DNA of 64,000 nucleotides from Leptospira ryugenii (GCF_003114855.1 NZ_BFBB01000002.1:62001-126000); one strand, 5' to 3'. Shown: positions 18,105 through 26,346, numbered from the stretch's first letter. Numbers and translations: made by a program. Notes: generated by a model from the sequence alone, not told the origin.

Positions 18105-19187
18105 ATGAGTTTCTGGAAAAAGATTAGTTTTACCTTCCCTTTTGTCCTACCACCTGTGGGGTTAGTTTCTGCTTACCTCGGAGGGTTTTATTTACTCTCA
18201 CTTCCAATTCTTATTTTTGTGATTCTACCTATCTTGGATATTTGTATGGGTGGAGACAAACACAATCCTTCCGAACAGGACGTGGAACATTTATCGGAAC
18301 AAAAATACTTTAGATTCTTAACCTATGCCTGGGCCTTTTTGCAGCTATTTTATGTTATATGGGCCTGTCTCTTCCTTACGCATTCTCAATTGGCAATTTG
18401 GGAAATGGCTTTGTTTGCTTTATCCACTGGTTTAATCACGGGTGGCATCGGAATCACGGTAGGTCACGAACTAGGCCATAAGAATACAAGATGGGAACAA
18501 TTTCTCTCAAAGATGATCTACATGACAGTATCTTATATGCACTTCTTTATTGAACACAACCGAGGTCACCATGTTCATGTTTCCACAATGAAAGATTCTG
18601 CTACCTCTAGGGAAAACCAATCTTTCTATTCCTTCTATCCACAAACCGTGATAGGTTCCTTCCTTTCTGCTTGGAAGATTGAGGCAAAACGACTGCAAAA
18701 CCAAAACCGTCCTATTTGGTCATTGGCAAACGATATGATTGTGTATTTGCTTATCACATTTGGTTTTGTAGCATCATTGACTTTATTTGGTAGTTTCTAT
18801 TCCGCAAAGTTTGTTTGGCAAATACCCGTTTTTTTCTTTCTTCAATCCTTCGTAGCCACTCTACTACTTGAACTCACAAATTACATTGAACACTATGGGC
18901 TTGAGAGAAAGGAAATCAGCCCTGGAAAATTTGAGAAAGTGGATATCACCCATTCTTGGAATCAAAATTTCTTTGTCTCCAATGCGTTTTTATTTCATTT
19001 GCAAAGGCACTCTGACCACCATGCGAATGCAAATCGTCGGTACCAAGTGTTAAGACATGTAAATGAAGCGCCTCAGTTACCATTTGGCTATGAGGTGATG
19101 ATCGTAATCGCTTTGGTTCCTCCCTTGTGGTTTCGCTTGATGAACCCACGCCTAGAATCATGGCGAAAGTCCCTCCAACATTCGTAA
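18105..19187 (+). CDS. alkB: Alkane 1-monooxygenase (AlkB-type, integral membrane di-iron)
   Basis: A 360-residue membrane protein with about six hydrophobic segments and all the histidine motifs of AlkB: HELGHK (residues 121-126), EHNRGHH (150-156), NYIEHYG (259-265) and LQRHSDHH (299-306). These ligate the di-iron centre that hydroxylates terminal carbons of alkanes, with electrons normally from rubredoxin and its reductase. Neither partner gene is seen nearby. A GGAGAG ribosome site precedes the ATG, and TetR lies 9 bp upstream. Related membrane desaturases and xylene monooxygenases share the fold, but the exact LQRHSDHHA box favours AlkB. The substrate chain length cannot be judged from the sequence. 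Confidence 0.92.
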   Translation: MSFWKKISFTFPFVLPPVGLVSAYLGGFYLLSLPILIFVILPILDICMGGDKHNPSEQDVEHLSEQKYFRFLTYAWAFLQLFYVIWACLFLTHSQLAIWEMALFALSTGLITGGIGITVGHELGHKNTRWEQFLSKMIYMTVSYMHFFIEHNRGHHVHVSTMKDSATSRENQSFYSFYPQTVIGSFLSAWKIEAKRLQNQNRPIWSLANDMIVYLLITFGFVASLTLFGSFYSAKFVWQIPVFFFLQSFVATLLLELTNYIEHYGLERKEISPGKFEKVDITHSWNQNFFVSNAFLFHLQRHSDHHANANRRYQVLRHVNEAPQLPFGYEVMIVIALVPPLWFRLMNPRLESWRKSLQHS

Positions 19188-19202
19188 TCAAAAGCGAATT
19201 CC

Positions 19203-20405
19203 ATGACTCCCTTTTTTAGTTCTAACATTTTCTTTTATTCCTTACTCTACGCATACATCGGATGTGTAACCAATTGGTTGGCTGTACAGATGATGTTTTA
19301 TCCACTTCACTTTCGTGGATTTTTTTCCGTAATCGGATGGCAGGGTGTAATCCCCAAAAAAAGCCAAACAATGGCCTCCCATCTATGGAAGATAATCCAA
19401 AATTCGATTGCGAAAGACTCAAAATGGGAACTAAAGATACACGAAGTCCAAGCAGAAGAAACATTGAGAGAGCCTTTGTCCAATCTTGCCTGTGAACAAA
19501 TTTTTTTGCATTTAGAAAGGAATTTTCCTAAGCAAACATCGGCAATGAGCACTGGCATTCGTATGGAAATCAAACAAAGGATAGTGATGGAGACGGAAAA
19601 TTGGATTAACAAATATATGTTGCAGCTTCGAACTCTAGATGAGAGAGCATTGAATCTGCAAAATATGATGGTATCCCAGCTAACGGGTGATCATGTTCAG
19701 AAATTAAACCAAATCTTCCAAACTGTGGGCAGGACTGAATTTCGTTTTATTATTTTGTGTGGAGCTTTGCTTGGGGGACTGCTTGGTTTTGTATTGAGTC
19801 TGCAAGGAAAAGAAATGATTCCGATTTGGGCATTTGTTATTTTTGGTTCACTTGTTGGTTACATTACCAATTGGCTTGCGATCCAGATGATCTTCCGTCC
19901 CATACAAAAAGTAAAACTCTTAGGAAACATCCATTGGCAAGGGCTGTTCTTAAGACGAAGATTTCAAGTGGCAGATGATTTTTCACAATTTTTTTCGGAG
20001 GAGATTTTTTCCCCCGAACATCTATTTGATTTTATTTTCCTCCATTCACCTACGAATGAATTTTTGAAAGAGTGTTCTGCTACTATCCAGTTTCAAATCC
20101 AAAAACTGCAAAGAATCCTCCATCCTAATTTTGATGATATGACAGAGGCTCCCAAAGAAATCTCTTGGGGCATTGCGGTGCAAATACTGGAAGAAATCCA
20201 AAAAAGAAAACCAAGTCTTTTGCCTTGTTTTGATTTCCAAAAGGACTTAAGGCTGCGCCTCAAAGAGTATCTAAATGCACTACCCAATCAGCAGTTTGAA
20301 ACCATCCTCAGATCCATTTTTAAAGAAGATGAGTCTTCTTTGGTATGGACTGGAGCTGTTTTAGGTGCTTGTTTCGGTTTGCTTCCTATCATTTATATTT
20401 GTTAG
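19203..20405 (+). CDS. DUF445 family membrane protein
   Basis: A 400-residue protein. The DUF445 signature occurs twice: GCVTNWLAVQMMFYPLHFRG with WQGVIPKKS near residues 20-60, and GYITNWLAIQMIFRPIQ with HWQGLFLRRR near residues 218-250. The two copies are separated by a helical stretch, and there is a hydrophobic C-terminal segment. Membrane segments flank each copy. The molecular role of DUF445 is unknown. It starts 15 bp after alkB, so it may be cotranscribed with the alkane hydroxylase. Its last 45 bp overlap the end of the convergent gene at 20361. Confidence 0.82.
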   Translation: MTPFFSSNIFFYSLLYAYIGCVTNWLAVQMMFYPLHFRGFFSVIGWQGVIPKKSQTMASHLWKIIQNSIAKDSKWELKIHEVQAEETLREPLSNLACEQIFLHLERNFPKQTSAMSTGIRMEIKQRIVMETENWINKYMLQLRTLDERALNLQNMMVSQLTGDHVQKLNQIFQTVGRTEFRFIILCGALLGGLLGFVLSLQGKEMIPIWAFVIFGSLVGYITNWLAIQMIFRPIQKVKLLGNIHWQGLFLRRRFQVADDFSQFFSEEIFSPEHLFDFIFLHSPTNEFLKECSATIQFQIQKLQRILHPNFDDMTEAPKEISWGIAVQILEEIQKRKPSLLPCFDFQKDLRLRLKEYLNALPNQQFETILRSIFKEDESSLVWTGAVLGACFGLLPIIYIC

Positions 20406-21611
20406 TTCTTTTTCATCCGTCTCTATCTTTCGATAAAAACGATAGCTCAAAAATGATAAAGCCAATAAACCGATATAGAATAGGGCAGAGGCCACATATC
20501 CAGAGATAGGTGGTTCGATGAGGGAATAGCCAAACTCGGAATTCTCTTTTTGTGGAGAGATTTGTAATCTCTCCATAGATTCTGAATTTTCTTCTGGTAG
20601 AAGGTAGGTATCAAACTCAGGAAATCTAGAGTAGCGATTGCCGTAATAGATTTTTAATTCAGGGGAACTACTTTCTGGCAAAAAGAATAAAAGTTCTTCT
20701 TTGGCTTTGGTTTGGGTTAAAGACTTTAGATGTACGAGAGGGTTGTCACCAGTAAAGATATGGATTCTGTAAGTGGAATACACCATCCGATCAAAATTGA
20801 TTTCAAAGTCTGGATTCTCTTCTTGGTTGTAATCTATGTTTCCTGAAAATACAAGCTGCCATTCTTTTTCATTAAAAAACTCTTCGATTTCGATGTATCG
20901 ATTTAGTTTTTGTTCTTCGAATTTGAGTTTGATTTTATTGAATGGACTTTTGCTAATATTTGAGATTGTATATGTCGTTTTTTCAGATGATGCAGTGAGA
21001 TTAAATTCCGAAATTTCTTTACTCCATACTTGGTTACTTCCCACTCGTTCACGAGAAACAGAGGTAAATTTTATGGGTTCATTTCCTTTTACAGCAACTC
21101 GCACAAATCGATTCTTTGTTGGTCCTATGTTGAAAACGTTTTGTGCTTCTTCTCCATAAGAATAGGCATTTAGGGTCTGGGAATCGGTAAGGGCATTTGG
21201 ATTTTGGCCAGTGGATACGGTTAGTTCTGCTTCATATTTTTCTTCGGAGCTGAGTTCTAGTTCGGTATAGACAAAATCTTTCGGGAGTTTGGGTAATTCG
21301 AGAACGTAGATGGTTTCTGTTTTGTCTTTTTTCTTAAACAATAGTTTTGGTTCTATCTTTTCAGGAGTACTTTTTGTTTGTTTCAATTCTCTTCTGATGT
21401 AAGGTATGAGCTGGCCTCCCGAGACAATTCGTAAATCCTCATAAAAAGAATGCAGATAAATTTCATCATCCAATAGAATGCTAACAACTTTCCCTTGCGT
21501 ATCTTGGGTTTTTGGAGGTTCTATGTCTTTCAGATAACGGAAGTTCTTTTCTTGGAAAGGAGACGCAAGAAGTGAAAGATTACAGATTAAAAAAAGAATG
21601 ATATGTTTCAT
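20361..21611 (-). CDS. DUF3999-like exported protein
   Basis: A 416-residue protein with a signal peptide (MKHIILFLICNLSLLAS), a long beta-rich extracytoplasmic region, one C-terminal membrane segment (near residues 372-392) and a short charged tail. The layout and its place 6 bp after a DUF2339 gene match the known DUF2339-DUF3999 pairing of other bacteria, where both are envelope proteins of unknown role. Sequence similarity to DUF3999 is judged mainly from layout and context, so the family call is moderate. The 3' end overlaps the DUF445 gene by 45 bp on the opposite strand. Confidence 0.65.
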   Translation of the reverse strand: MKHIILFLICNLSLLASPFQEKNFRYLKDIEPPKTQDTQGKVVSILLDDEIYLHSFYEDLRIVSGGQLIPYIRRELKQTKSTPEKIEPKLLFKKKDKTETIYVLELPKLPKDFVYTELELSSEEKYEAELTVSTGQNPNALTDSQTLNAYSYGEEAQNVFNIGPTKNRFVRVAVKGNEPIKFTSVSRERVGSNQVWSKEISEFNLTASSEKTTYTISNISKSPFNKIKLKFEEQKLNRYIEIEEFFNEKEWQLVFSGNIDYNQEENPDFEINFDRMVYSTYRIHIFTGDNPLVHLKSLTQTKAKEELLFFLPESSSPELKIYYGNRYSRFPEFDTYLLPEENSESMERLQISPQKENSEFGYSLIEPPISGYVASALFYIGLLALSFLSYRFYRKIETDEKELTNINDRKQTETST

Positions 21612-21617
21612 AATAAC

Positions 21618-23354
21618 CTACTGTTTTTCCAATTTTTTCTTTGATCGATTGTAAAAAATACCTGCAAGTACTAAACTCAAACCCAAGCCAAATCCAGCAA
21701 AAATACGGGCTATAGTCCCCATATTCCAAAAATCATAAAGATATAGTTTTAAGATTACCAAACTTAAAAAGAATAAACCAATCTTTCGTAAACGAGCATC
21801 GTAATTTATAAAACTATAAAAAGTAAAGATCAGTCCATATCCAGATATGATAGAGGTGTAAGCCAAAGTCTTGTACGGCGATGGAATAAAGTCATACACT
21901 TGAAAGAAAGATCCAATGACGAGAATGGGTATAGACGCATACAAAAACAAAGTTTTCAATGGATCTTCTTGCTGTAGGCGTATATGCAAATAGTAAAGAA
22001 GACCAGATGTTGCCAAAAAAAGGAAAAAGTCAACATTCAGGATGATGATGGCAGTGCTAGAGGGATAGGGATGCGCAAACACTAAATGTGTGATATGGTA
22101 AAGCCAAAATACCAATGCCACGATCTTGGCTGATGCCAAGTCCATCCGTGAGCCGAAAAGACTTAAAACACCTGCAAATGCCAATAGGATGATACTCAAG
22201 ACTCTGTCTTCGAAGTTCAATGAGAGTGTCGCAAGTACGAGGAGAAAGAATAAAATCAAATTTCCATTAAAGATAAGGTCTGTTTTGATTTGGATCGAGT
22301 TCTTTTGGAAAGAATATAGATAGCCTACCAAAAATGCTACGAGTAGGAACAGGAGATGGACTGTTTGGAAGTTTGGGTAAAACAAATGGGAGATATAATA
22401 GGCCTGCAAATAGGCAAATACCAAATTGAGACCTGTGGTCGCGAAGGAAAAAACGGATTGTCTCTCTGATTTGAAATTAGGTATGGAAAATTCTTTGTAT
22501 AGGTATAAGAAAAAAATAGATGTCTGGAATACCAAAGGGATCCAAAAATTAGAATCCACCAAACGATCCCATGCCCAGGCCGTGTAGACCAAATGGTTGC
22601 CGAGGAGAAGTAGGAGTGGAGTGATCTGCCATTTTGTTTTCTGCGAGAGCCAAACAAACAGTAGATTCCATAATAAAAGGTAGCTAAACAGAAAAAAATA
22701 GGAATTCTCTCCGGTGGATAGCAGGATAGGAACTAAAAATGTACCGAATAGTCCCAAACCAAAGATAGCCTCCTTGCGAAGAAAAAAGGATAAAGAGACC
22801 GAAAAAAGATTTAACAAGAGTAATCCGGCAAACGTTTCTTTGGATGTGTACAGATCGTACAGCTCATACCCTAAAAAATACGAGACAAATATAAATGAGA
22901 TTCCTGTGCCTATCAGGGAAGGCCCGATCAAAGGCCAACTATTGGTGATCTTCAATCCATAAAGAACCATCCCTATACCAGAAATGATTCCCAACCAAAT
23001 GCGAACGGATTCGTTGATCCAATACTCTTCAAAGGCTAAATTGATGAACCAGATAGCACCCAATAAAATGGTCGCAAGTCCTAGTTTGATAAATAGATTT
23101 TCTCCAATAAATGCCTCCCATTTTTGTAATAAAAAGTTGGGCTCTGGGGCTCTGGTTGGCTCTATGATGGATTCTGTCGCCAAACGGATGTTTTTTTCGG
23201 CAACCTTTGCTTTCTCTGGGCTTGTGTGTTCCCTGAGTGAAAGTTTCAGTTCATCTAGTTCTTTTTGTAAATCTTCAACGCGAGATTGGATTTCGGAAAG
23301 GCTTAAGGGCTTCTTTGCCATAGCTTTTGAAAGTATGCTCTGTCCAAATTCCAT
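21618..23354 (-). CDS. DUF2339 family polytopic membrane protein
   Basis: A 578-residue protein from the ATG at 23354, or 590 residues from a TTG at 23390 that has a GGAGG-like sequence too far downstream to help. The N-terminal 85 residues include a coiled coil (SEIQSRVEDLQKELDELKLSL), followed by WEAFIGENLFIKLGLATILLG, the entry motif of DUF2339, and then about 16-18 hydrophobic segments to the C-terminus. Members are large inner-membrane proteins of unknown function. The DUF3999-like gene follows 6 bp downstream. The start is uncertain and the family is good. Confidence 0.8.
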   Translation of the reverse strand: MEFGQSILSKAMAKKPLSLSEIQSRVEDLQKELDELKLSLREHTSPEKAKVAEKNIRLATESIIEPTRAPEPNFLLQKWEAFIGENLFIKLGLATILLGAIWFINLAFEEYWINESVRIWLGIISGIGMVLYGLKITNSWPLIGPSLIGTGISFIFVSYFLGYELYDLYTSKETFAGLLLLNLFSVSLSFFLRKEAIFGLGLFGTFLVPILLSTGENSYFFLFSYLLLWNLLFVWLSQKTKWQITPLLLLLGNHLVYTAWAWDRLVDSNFWIPLVFQTSIFFLYLYKEFSIPNFKSERQSVFSFATTGLNLVFAYLQAYYISHLFYPNFQTVHLLFLLVAFLVGYLYSFQKNSIQIKTDLIFNGNLILFFLLVLATLSLNFEDRVLSIILLAFAGVLSLFGSRMDLASAKIVALVFWLYHITHLVFAHPYPSSTAIIILNVDFFLFLATSGLLYYLHIRLQQEDPLKTLFLYASIPILVIGSFFQVYDFIPSPYKTLAYTSIISGYGLIFTFYSFINYDARLRKIGLFFLSLVILKLYLYDFWNMGTIARIFAGFGLGLSLVLAGIFYNRSKKKLEKQ

Positions 23355-23447
23355 GTATACTTTTTTTTCTTTAGGTTCTGGTTCCTCCAAAAACCTTCAT
23401 TAAGCACTTAGGCAAGGGTACCGAAACTCATAAGGAGAGAACCTTTA

Positions 23448-23741
23448 GTGGCACAAACAGGGAAAAGAACATTTCGATTGCAATCAGTGGATGGAGAAGG
23501 GCAAGCCATCGATGAGATTAGCTTTGAAAATGAGCTAGCCATCGGTAGAGCCCAAGGGGACCTCATTTTAGAAGATCCTTCTGTGAGCCGTGTGCACTGC
23601 CTCATCAGCTTCCAGGAGGGAAAGCTCAAGATCGAAGACCTCAACAGTAAAAATGGAGTCTTTGTTCGGATCACCGAGCCTTATGAACTTAAATTAGGTG
23701 ACCAATTCCGCATTGGTAGAAAGATCTACCGCATCGTTTAA
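23448..23741 (+). CDS. FHA domain protein
   Basis: A 97-residue single-domain protein. It contains the forkhead-associated core: ELAIGRAQGDLILEDPSVSRVHCLI, with the Gly-Arg and Ser-Arg-x-His phosphothreonine-binding residues, followed by IEDLNSKNGVFV and a closing LKLGDQFRIGRKIYRI strand. It would bind phosphothreonine peptides in the cytoplasm as an adaptor. The start is the GTG at 23448, preceded by AAGGAGAG at good distance. It diverges from the DUF2339 gene and lies upstream of the flagellin locus, separated by a 410-bp regulatory gap. A role in flagellar signalling is possible but not shown. Confidence 0.88.
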   Translation: MAQTGKRTFRLQSVDGEGQAIDEISFENELAIGRAQGDLILEDPSVSRVHCLISFQEGKLKIEDLNSKNGVFVRITEPYELKLGDQFRIGRKIYRIV

Positions 23742-23770
23742 TTCTCCCGAATTCGCCTCCGAAAACCCCC

Positions 23771-23825
23771 CATTCATTCTCTGAATGAGCACTGTTGAGT
23801 GCCAATTGGCTGGTAGTACTGCCAG
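23771..23825. repeat. Cluster of four short inverted repeats
   Basis: Within 55 bp: CATTCA/TGAATG with a 5-bp loop (23771-23787), GCACT/AGTGC with a 4-bp loop (23789-23802), the perfect palindrome GCCAATTGGC (23801-23810), and CTGG/CCAG enclosing AGTACT (23810-23825). None is followed by a T-run, so an ordinary terminator for the FHA gene is unlikely. They could be protein-binding sites or RNA structure. Function unknown. Confidence 0.5.
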
Positions 23826-23940
23826 TGCAAAAAGGGAAAAGTAAAGATTTTCGAAAATGACTTAAGGATTTTTGTGTTTTACCGATCCTCCAATTAGCCC
23901 CCACTCGCAAATTTTTTTAAAAAAAATTTTACTGCTAAAG

Positions 23941-23970
23941 TTGGTAAAAAATGCCAATTATTGCTAATAT
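23941..23970 (+). promoter_or_regulatory. Possible sigma-70-like promoter upstream of flaB
   Basis: TTGGTA at 23941-23946, an 18-bp spacer and TAATAT at 23965-23970, just downstream of a T/A-tract block that could act as an UP-like element. The match is moderate, and the better flagellar promoter candidate lies 40 bp further on. Reported as a possible second start for the flagellin transcript. Confidence 0.28.
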
Positions 23971-24009
23971 AGCCTAAAAAAAGTCAATTACATACTGAAA
24001 TCGTCGGAT

Positions 24010-24036
24010 TAATTTCCCATATTCCTTGGCCGACAC
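24010..24036 (+). promoter_or_regulatory. Sigma-28 (FliA)-like promoter of the flagellin locus
   Basis: TAAT at 24010-24013, exactly 15 bp, then GCCGACAC at 24029-24036, against the flagellar sigma consensus TAAA-N15-GCCGATAA (three of four and six of eight bases). It lies about 115 bp before the flaB start codon. Flagellin genes are the classic sigma-28 targets, so position and spacing agree. The implied leader of about 105 nt contains a strong hairpin. Confidence 0.6.
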
Positions 24037-24100
24037 TCTAAGGGAAGAAATAGAGAATTTTGGGCGCACTTAGGCCTAAAAACCAGACACAAAAAACCAG

Positions 24101-24122
24101 GAGGGGGAATGGATTCCCTCTC
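24101..24122 (+). promoter_or_regulatory. Leader hairpin masking an upstream Shine-Dalgarno
   Basis: GAGGGGGAA (24101-24109), loop TGGA, TTCCCTCTC (24114-24122): a 9-bp stem with one G-U pair. The 5' arm contains the AGGAGGGGG ribosome-binding-like run. It lies 19 bp before the flaB Shine-Dalgarno, where it could affect ribosome loading or mRNA decay. Confidence 0.45.
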
Positions 24123-24151
24123 TGAACGATCAAGTTTCAAGGAGGAAACAA

Positions 24152-24997
24152 ATGATCATCAATCACAATTTAGCCGCGATCAATTCACATCGTGCGCTCA
24201 AGTTTCAGAACGAAGAAGTTTCGAAGAATATGTCGAAACTCTCTTCTGGTCTTCGCATCAACAGTGCTGCTGACGATGCATCCGGTCTTGCGGTCTCGGA
24301 AAAACTGAGAACGCAAGTGAATGGCCTTAGACAGGCTGAACGAAACACGGAAGATGCAATGAGTTTCGTCCAAACGACTGAAGGATTCCTTCAGCAGACT
24401 GGCGAAATCCTGCAAAGGATTCGTGTTTTAGCAATTCAGTCGTCTAACGGTATTTACACTGACGAGGATCGACAAATGATCCAAGTAGAAGTATCTCAAT
24501 TGATTGACGAAGTTGATCGAGTTGCTTCTCAGGCTGAGTTCAATAAAATGAATCTCTTCCAAGGTGATTTTGCTCGTGGTTCACGTGCGGCATCTATGTG
24601 GTTTCACATTGGTCCCAACATGCACCAAAGGGAAAGAGTTTACATTGCGACTATGACTGCAAAGTCATTGAACCTAAAGTCACAAAACAATGTACTCATG
24701 ACCTTATCGACTGCTGACCAAGCTAACGACGCAATCGGAAGGATTGACGATGCTTTGAATCGAATTAGCAAACAAAGAGCTAACCTAGGTGCTTATTTCA
24801 ACAGAATGGAGCATACTGCGAAAGGTCTTATGAATGCGTATGAAAATACACAAGCATCCGAGTCTAGGATTCGCGACGTTGACATGGCAGAAGAGACAGT
24901 GGCATTCACGAAGAATCAGATTTTAGTTCAATCTGGTACCGCGATGCTTGCTCAGGCAAATGTCCGACCACAAGGCGTTTTGTCTCTCCTTAGGTAA
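24152..24997 (+). CDS. flaB: Flagellin, FlaB-type core protein (first copy)
   Basis: A 281-residue flagellin of the short spirochaetal FlaB class, with no signal peptide, consistent with export by the flagellar type III system into the periplasm. The N-terminal D0/D1 region ([16 protein letters not shown], then [25 protein letters not shown]) and C-terminal D1/D0 region ([24 protein letters not shown]) are both intact. The central variable domain is very short, as usual in FlaB. A strong GGAGGAAA lies 6 bp before the ATG. The second copy follows 195 bp downstream on the same strand, and the pair probably ends at the terminator at 26069. FlaB subunits form the core of the periplasmic filament. 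Confidence 0.95.
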   Translation: MIINHNLAAINSHRALKFQNEEVSKNMSKLSSGLRINSAADDASGLAVSEKLRTQVNGLRQAERNTEDAMSFVQTTEGFLQQTGEILQRIRVLAIQSSNGIYTDEDRQMIQVEVSQLIDEVDRVASQAEFNKMNLFQGDFARGSRAASMWFHIGPNMHQRERVYIATMTAKSLNLKSQNNVLMTLSTADQANDAIGRIDDALNRISKQRANLGAYFNRMEHTAKGLMNAYENTQASESRIRDVDMAEETVAFTKNQILVQSGTAMLAQANVRPQGVLSLLR

Positions 24998-25004
24998 TAA
25001 TCGC

Positions 25005-25028
25005 TTCGCCTTGCTTTTGTAAGGCGAA
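25005..25028 (+). terminator. Hairpin after first flagellin, no U-tract
   Basis: TTCGCCTT (25005-25012), 8-bp loop, AAGGCGAA (25021-25028), 7 bp after the flaB stop. There is no following T-run, so it would be a weak terminator at most. An RNA 3'-end stabiliser or attenuator that lowers transcription into the second flagellin gene is an alternative. Confidence 0.4.
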
Positions 25029-25084
25029 TTGAAAAACAAGGGATTGTGTAATCTTTAGAGTTAGTAATTAGATAATCGGCCGGC

Positions 25085-25166
25085 CTTTCCTGCCAGGTGG
25101 CAAGAGAAAGCTCATCCTTGACACCGGACAGGGATTGTCCGGCTAAGTGCATATATATACGCACTT
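25085..25166 (+). promoter_or_regulatory. Three consecutive hairpins in the leader of the second flagellin
   Basis: First, TGCC/GGCA (25091-25102) nested in CTTTC/GAAAG (25085-25110). Second, a perfect 7-bp stem CCGGACA/TGTCCGG with a 5-bp loop (25124-25142). Third, AAGTGC/GCACTT (25145-25166) around an alternating AT loop. They end 10 bp before the AAAGGAG of the second flagellin. Such a structured leader could set translation efficiency or mRNA processing between the two flagellins. Confidence 0.45.
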
Positions 25167-25192
25167 GGTAATACACAAAGGAGTGTAGGCCA

Positions 25193-26035
25193 ATGATTAT
25201 CAATCACAACATGAGTGCGATCCAATCACATCGCTCTCTCAAGTTTACACAGTGGGATGTAGATAAGACGATGAGAAATTTGTCTTCCGGCCAAAGGATT
25301 AACCAGGCTGGGGACGATGCATCAGGTCTTGCCGTTTCGGAAAAACTACGATCACAAATTCGTGGTTTACGTCAGGCAGAAAGGAATGCGGAGGATGGAC
25401 TTAGTTTCATTCAGACTGCTGAAGGTTTCCTCAACCAGTCGTCTGAAATCGTTCAGAGAATTCGCACCCTTGCGATCCAGACAGCGAACGGAATTTACAC
25501 CCCGGAAGACAGGCAGCTCGTGCAGGTAGAAGTATCTGCGCTAGTGGATGAGCTCGATCGAATCGCTTCCCAAGCAGAGTTTAACCGTTTTAAACTCTTC
25601 GAAGGAGACTTCGCTCGAAACTCTAAAAAGGCGTCGATGTGGTTCCAAATGGGAGCGAACTCTAACCAAAGAGAGCGTTTCTATATAGGAACTATGACTG
25701 CAAAGGCTTTGAAATTGGGGAAGGGAGAGGTTTCTCTTTCAACTCCAGGTAAATCCGATGCGGCGATTTCTTTTGCGGATTTTGCTTTGACGAAGATCAT
25801 GAAACAAAGAGCGGATATGGGAGCCTACCAAAATAGACTCGAAAGTTCCGCAAAAGGTCTCATGGGTGCATATGAAAATATGCAAGCATCTGAATCAAGG
25901 ATTAGGGACGCAGATATGGCGGAAGAGATGGTAGCGTTTACCACGAAACAAATTCTGGTGCAAAGCGGTACGGCGATGCTTGCGCAGTCCAATCTTCGGT
26001 CAAATTCAGTACTGAGACTTTTATCTAACGCATAA
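25193..26035 (+). CDS. flaB: Flagellin, FlaB-type core protein (second copy)
   Basis: A 280-residue FlaB paralogue of the preceding gene, colinear throughout. It has the same N-terminal ([38 protein letters not shown]) and C-terminal ([26 protein letters not shown]) flagellin domains. The largest differences lie in the short central part (residues about 165-200). AAAGGAG lies 9 bp before the ATG. Two tandem FlaB genes let filament composition be adjusted in spirochaetes, and leptospires generally carry several. The transcript ends at a strong intrinsic terminator 34 bp downstream. Confidence 0.95.
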   Translation: MIINHNMSAIQSHRSLKFTQWDVDKTMRNLSSGQRINQAGDDASGLAVSEKLRSQIRGLRQAERNAEDGLSFIQTAEGFLNQSSEIVQRIRTLAIQTANGIYTPEDRQLVQVEVSALVDELDRIASQAEFNRFKLFEGDFARNSKKASMWFQMGANSNQRERFYIGTMTAKALKLGKGEVSLSTPGKSDAAISFADFALTKIMKQRADMGAYQNRLESSAKGLMGAYENMQASESRIRDADMAEEMVAFTTKQILVQSGTAMLAQSNLRSNSVLRLLSNA

Positions 26036-26068
26036 AAGTCATAACAGGCAAGAGTTGCCAAAACATTG

Positions 26069-26107
26069 GACCTCTTTCTCAACGAGAAAGAGGTCTTTCT
26101 TGTTTTT
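26069..26107 (+). terminator. Intrinsic terminator of the flagellin pair
   Basis: A perfect 12-bp stem GACCTCTTTCTC / GAGAAAGAGGTC (26069-26080 and 26084-26095) with loop AAC, followed by TTTCTTGTTTTT. This is the clearest Rho-independent terminator in the window and marks the end of the flagellin transcription unit. Confidence 0.9.
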
Positions 26108-26136
26108 GGGGGAAACAAATTCGTATTCTCTGCCTT

Positions 26137-26346
26137 CTACTTCATGCCAGATTGTATTGAATGGAAAGTCGGTAGTAAAGGGAGAGGGAGAGGGGGAAGG
26201 GAAAAAGGAAGAGGAAGTTTTTGGTTCTTCCTCGAGTAGATTTTTTTGGAGGGTTTTACTTTTGTAGGCTTATGTCCAAACAAAAGCCTAGCCTGTTTTT
26301 TTGCCAGTTGGACCTGGTCCAGTTTTTGTTGTGCTCTCTTCTTCAT
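26137..26346 (-). CDS. Small basic protein, unknown function
   Basis: A 69-residue frame with a strong AAAGGAG 6-7 bp before its ATG, 50 bp downstream of the cyclophilin gene on the same strand. The first 45 residues are strongly basic (KKRAQQKLDQVQLAKKQARLLFGHKPTKVKPSKK). The C-terminal 25 are Pro/Leu-rich because the DNA is a purine/pyrimidine-biased run. The good ribosome site and position argue that the N-terminal part is translated; the low-complexity tail argues for caution. No family recognised. A nucleic-acid-binding role is only a guess from charge. Confidence 0.45.
   Translation of the reverse strand: MKKRAQQKLDQVQLAKKQARLLFGHKPTKVKPSKKIYSRKNQKLPLPFSLPPLPLPLLPTFHSIQSGMK

Larger units (their letters stand above)
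23742..24151 (+). other. 410-bp non-coding region upstream of the first flagellin gene
   Basis: No full-size gene is supported here. From left to right it holds a cluster of short inverted repeats (23771-23825), an A/T block near 23911-23930 with T7 and A8 runs, a possible sigma-70-like promoter (23941-23970), a sigma-28-like promoter (24010-24036), a stable hairpin (24101-24122) and two strong Shine-Dalgarno sequences 40 bp apart. The second (GGAGGAAA at 24141) serves flaB. A 54-codon frame (24109-24273) begins after the first and is discussed among the findings. Confidence 0.7.

Noticed and set aside
20361..20405. Frameshift suspected at overlapping 3' ends of DUF445 and the DUF3999-like gene
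   Set aside because: Both frames end cleanly and a 45-bp convergent overlap is acceptable; the CapA end (54010-54058) shows the same pattern.
25049..25075. Sigma-28 promoter for the second flagellin gene (TAAT-N15-TTAGATAA)
   Set aside because: Spacing is right, but only five of eight -10 bases match and the GCC core is missing, so it is not listed as a feature.
26172..26215. Purine-rich GGGAGA tract as a tandem repeat or phase-variable element
   Set aside because: Units are irregular and short; treated only as low-complexity DNA within the small basic gene.
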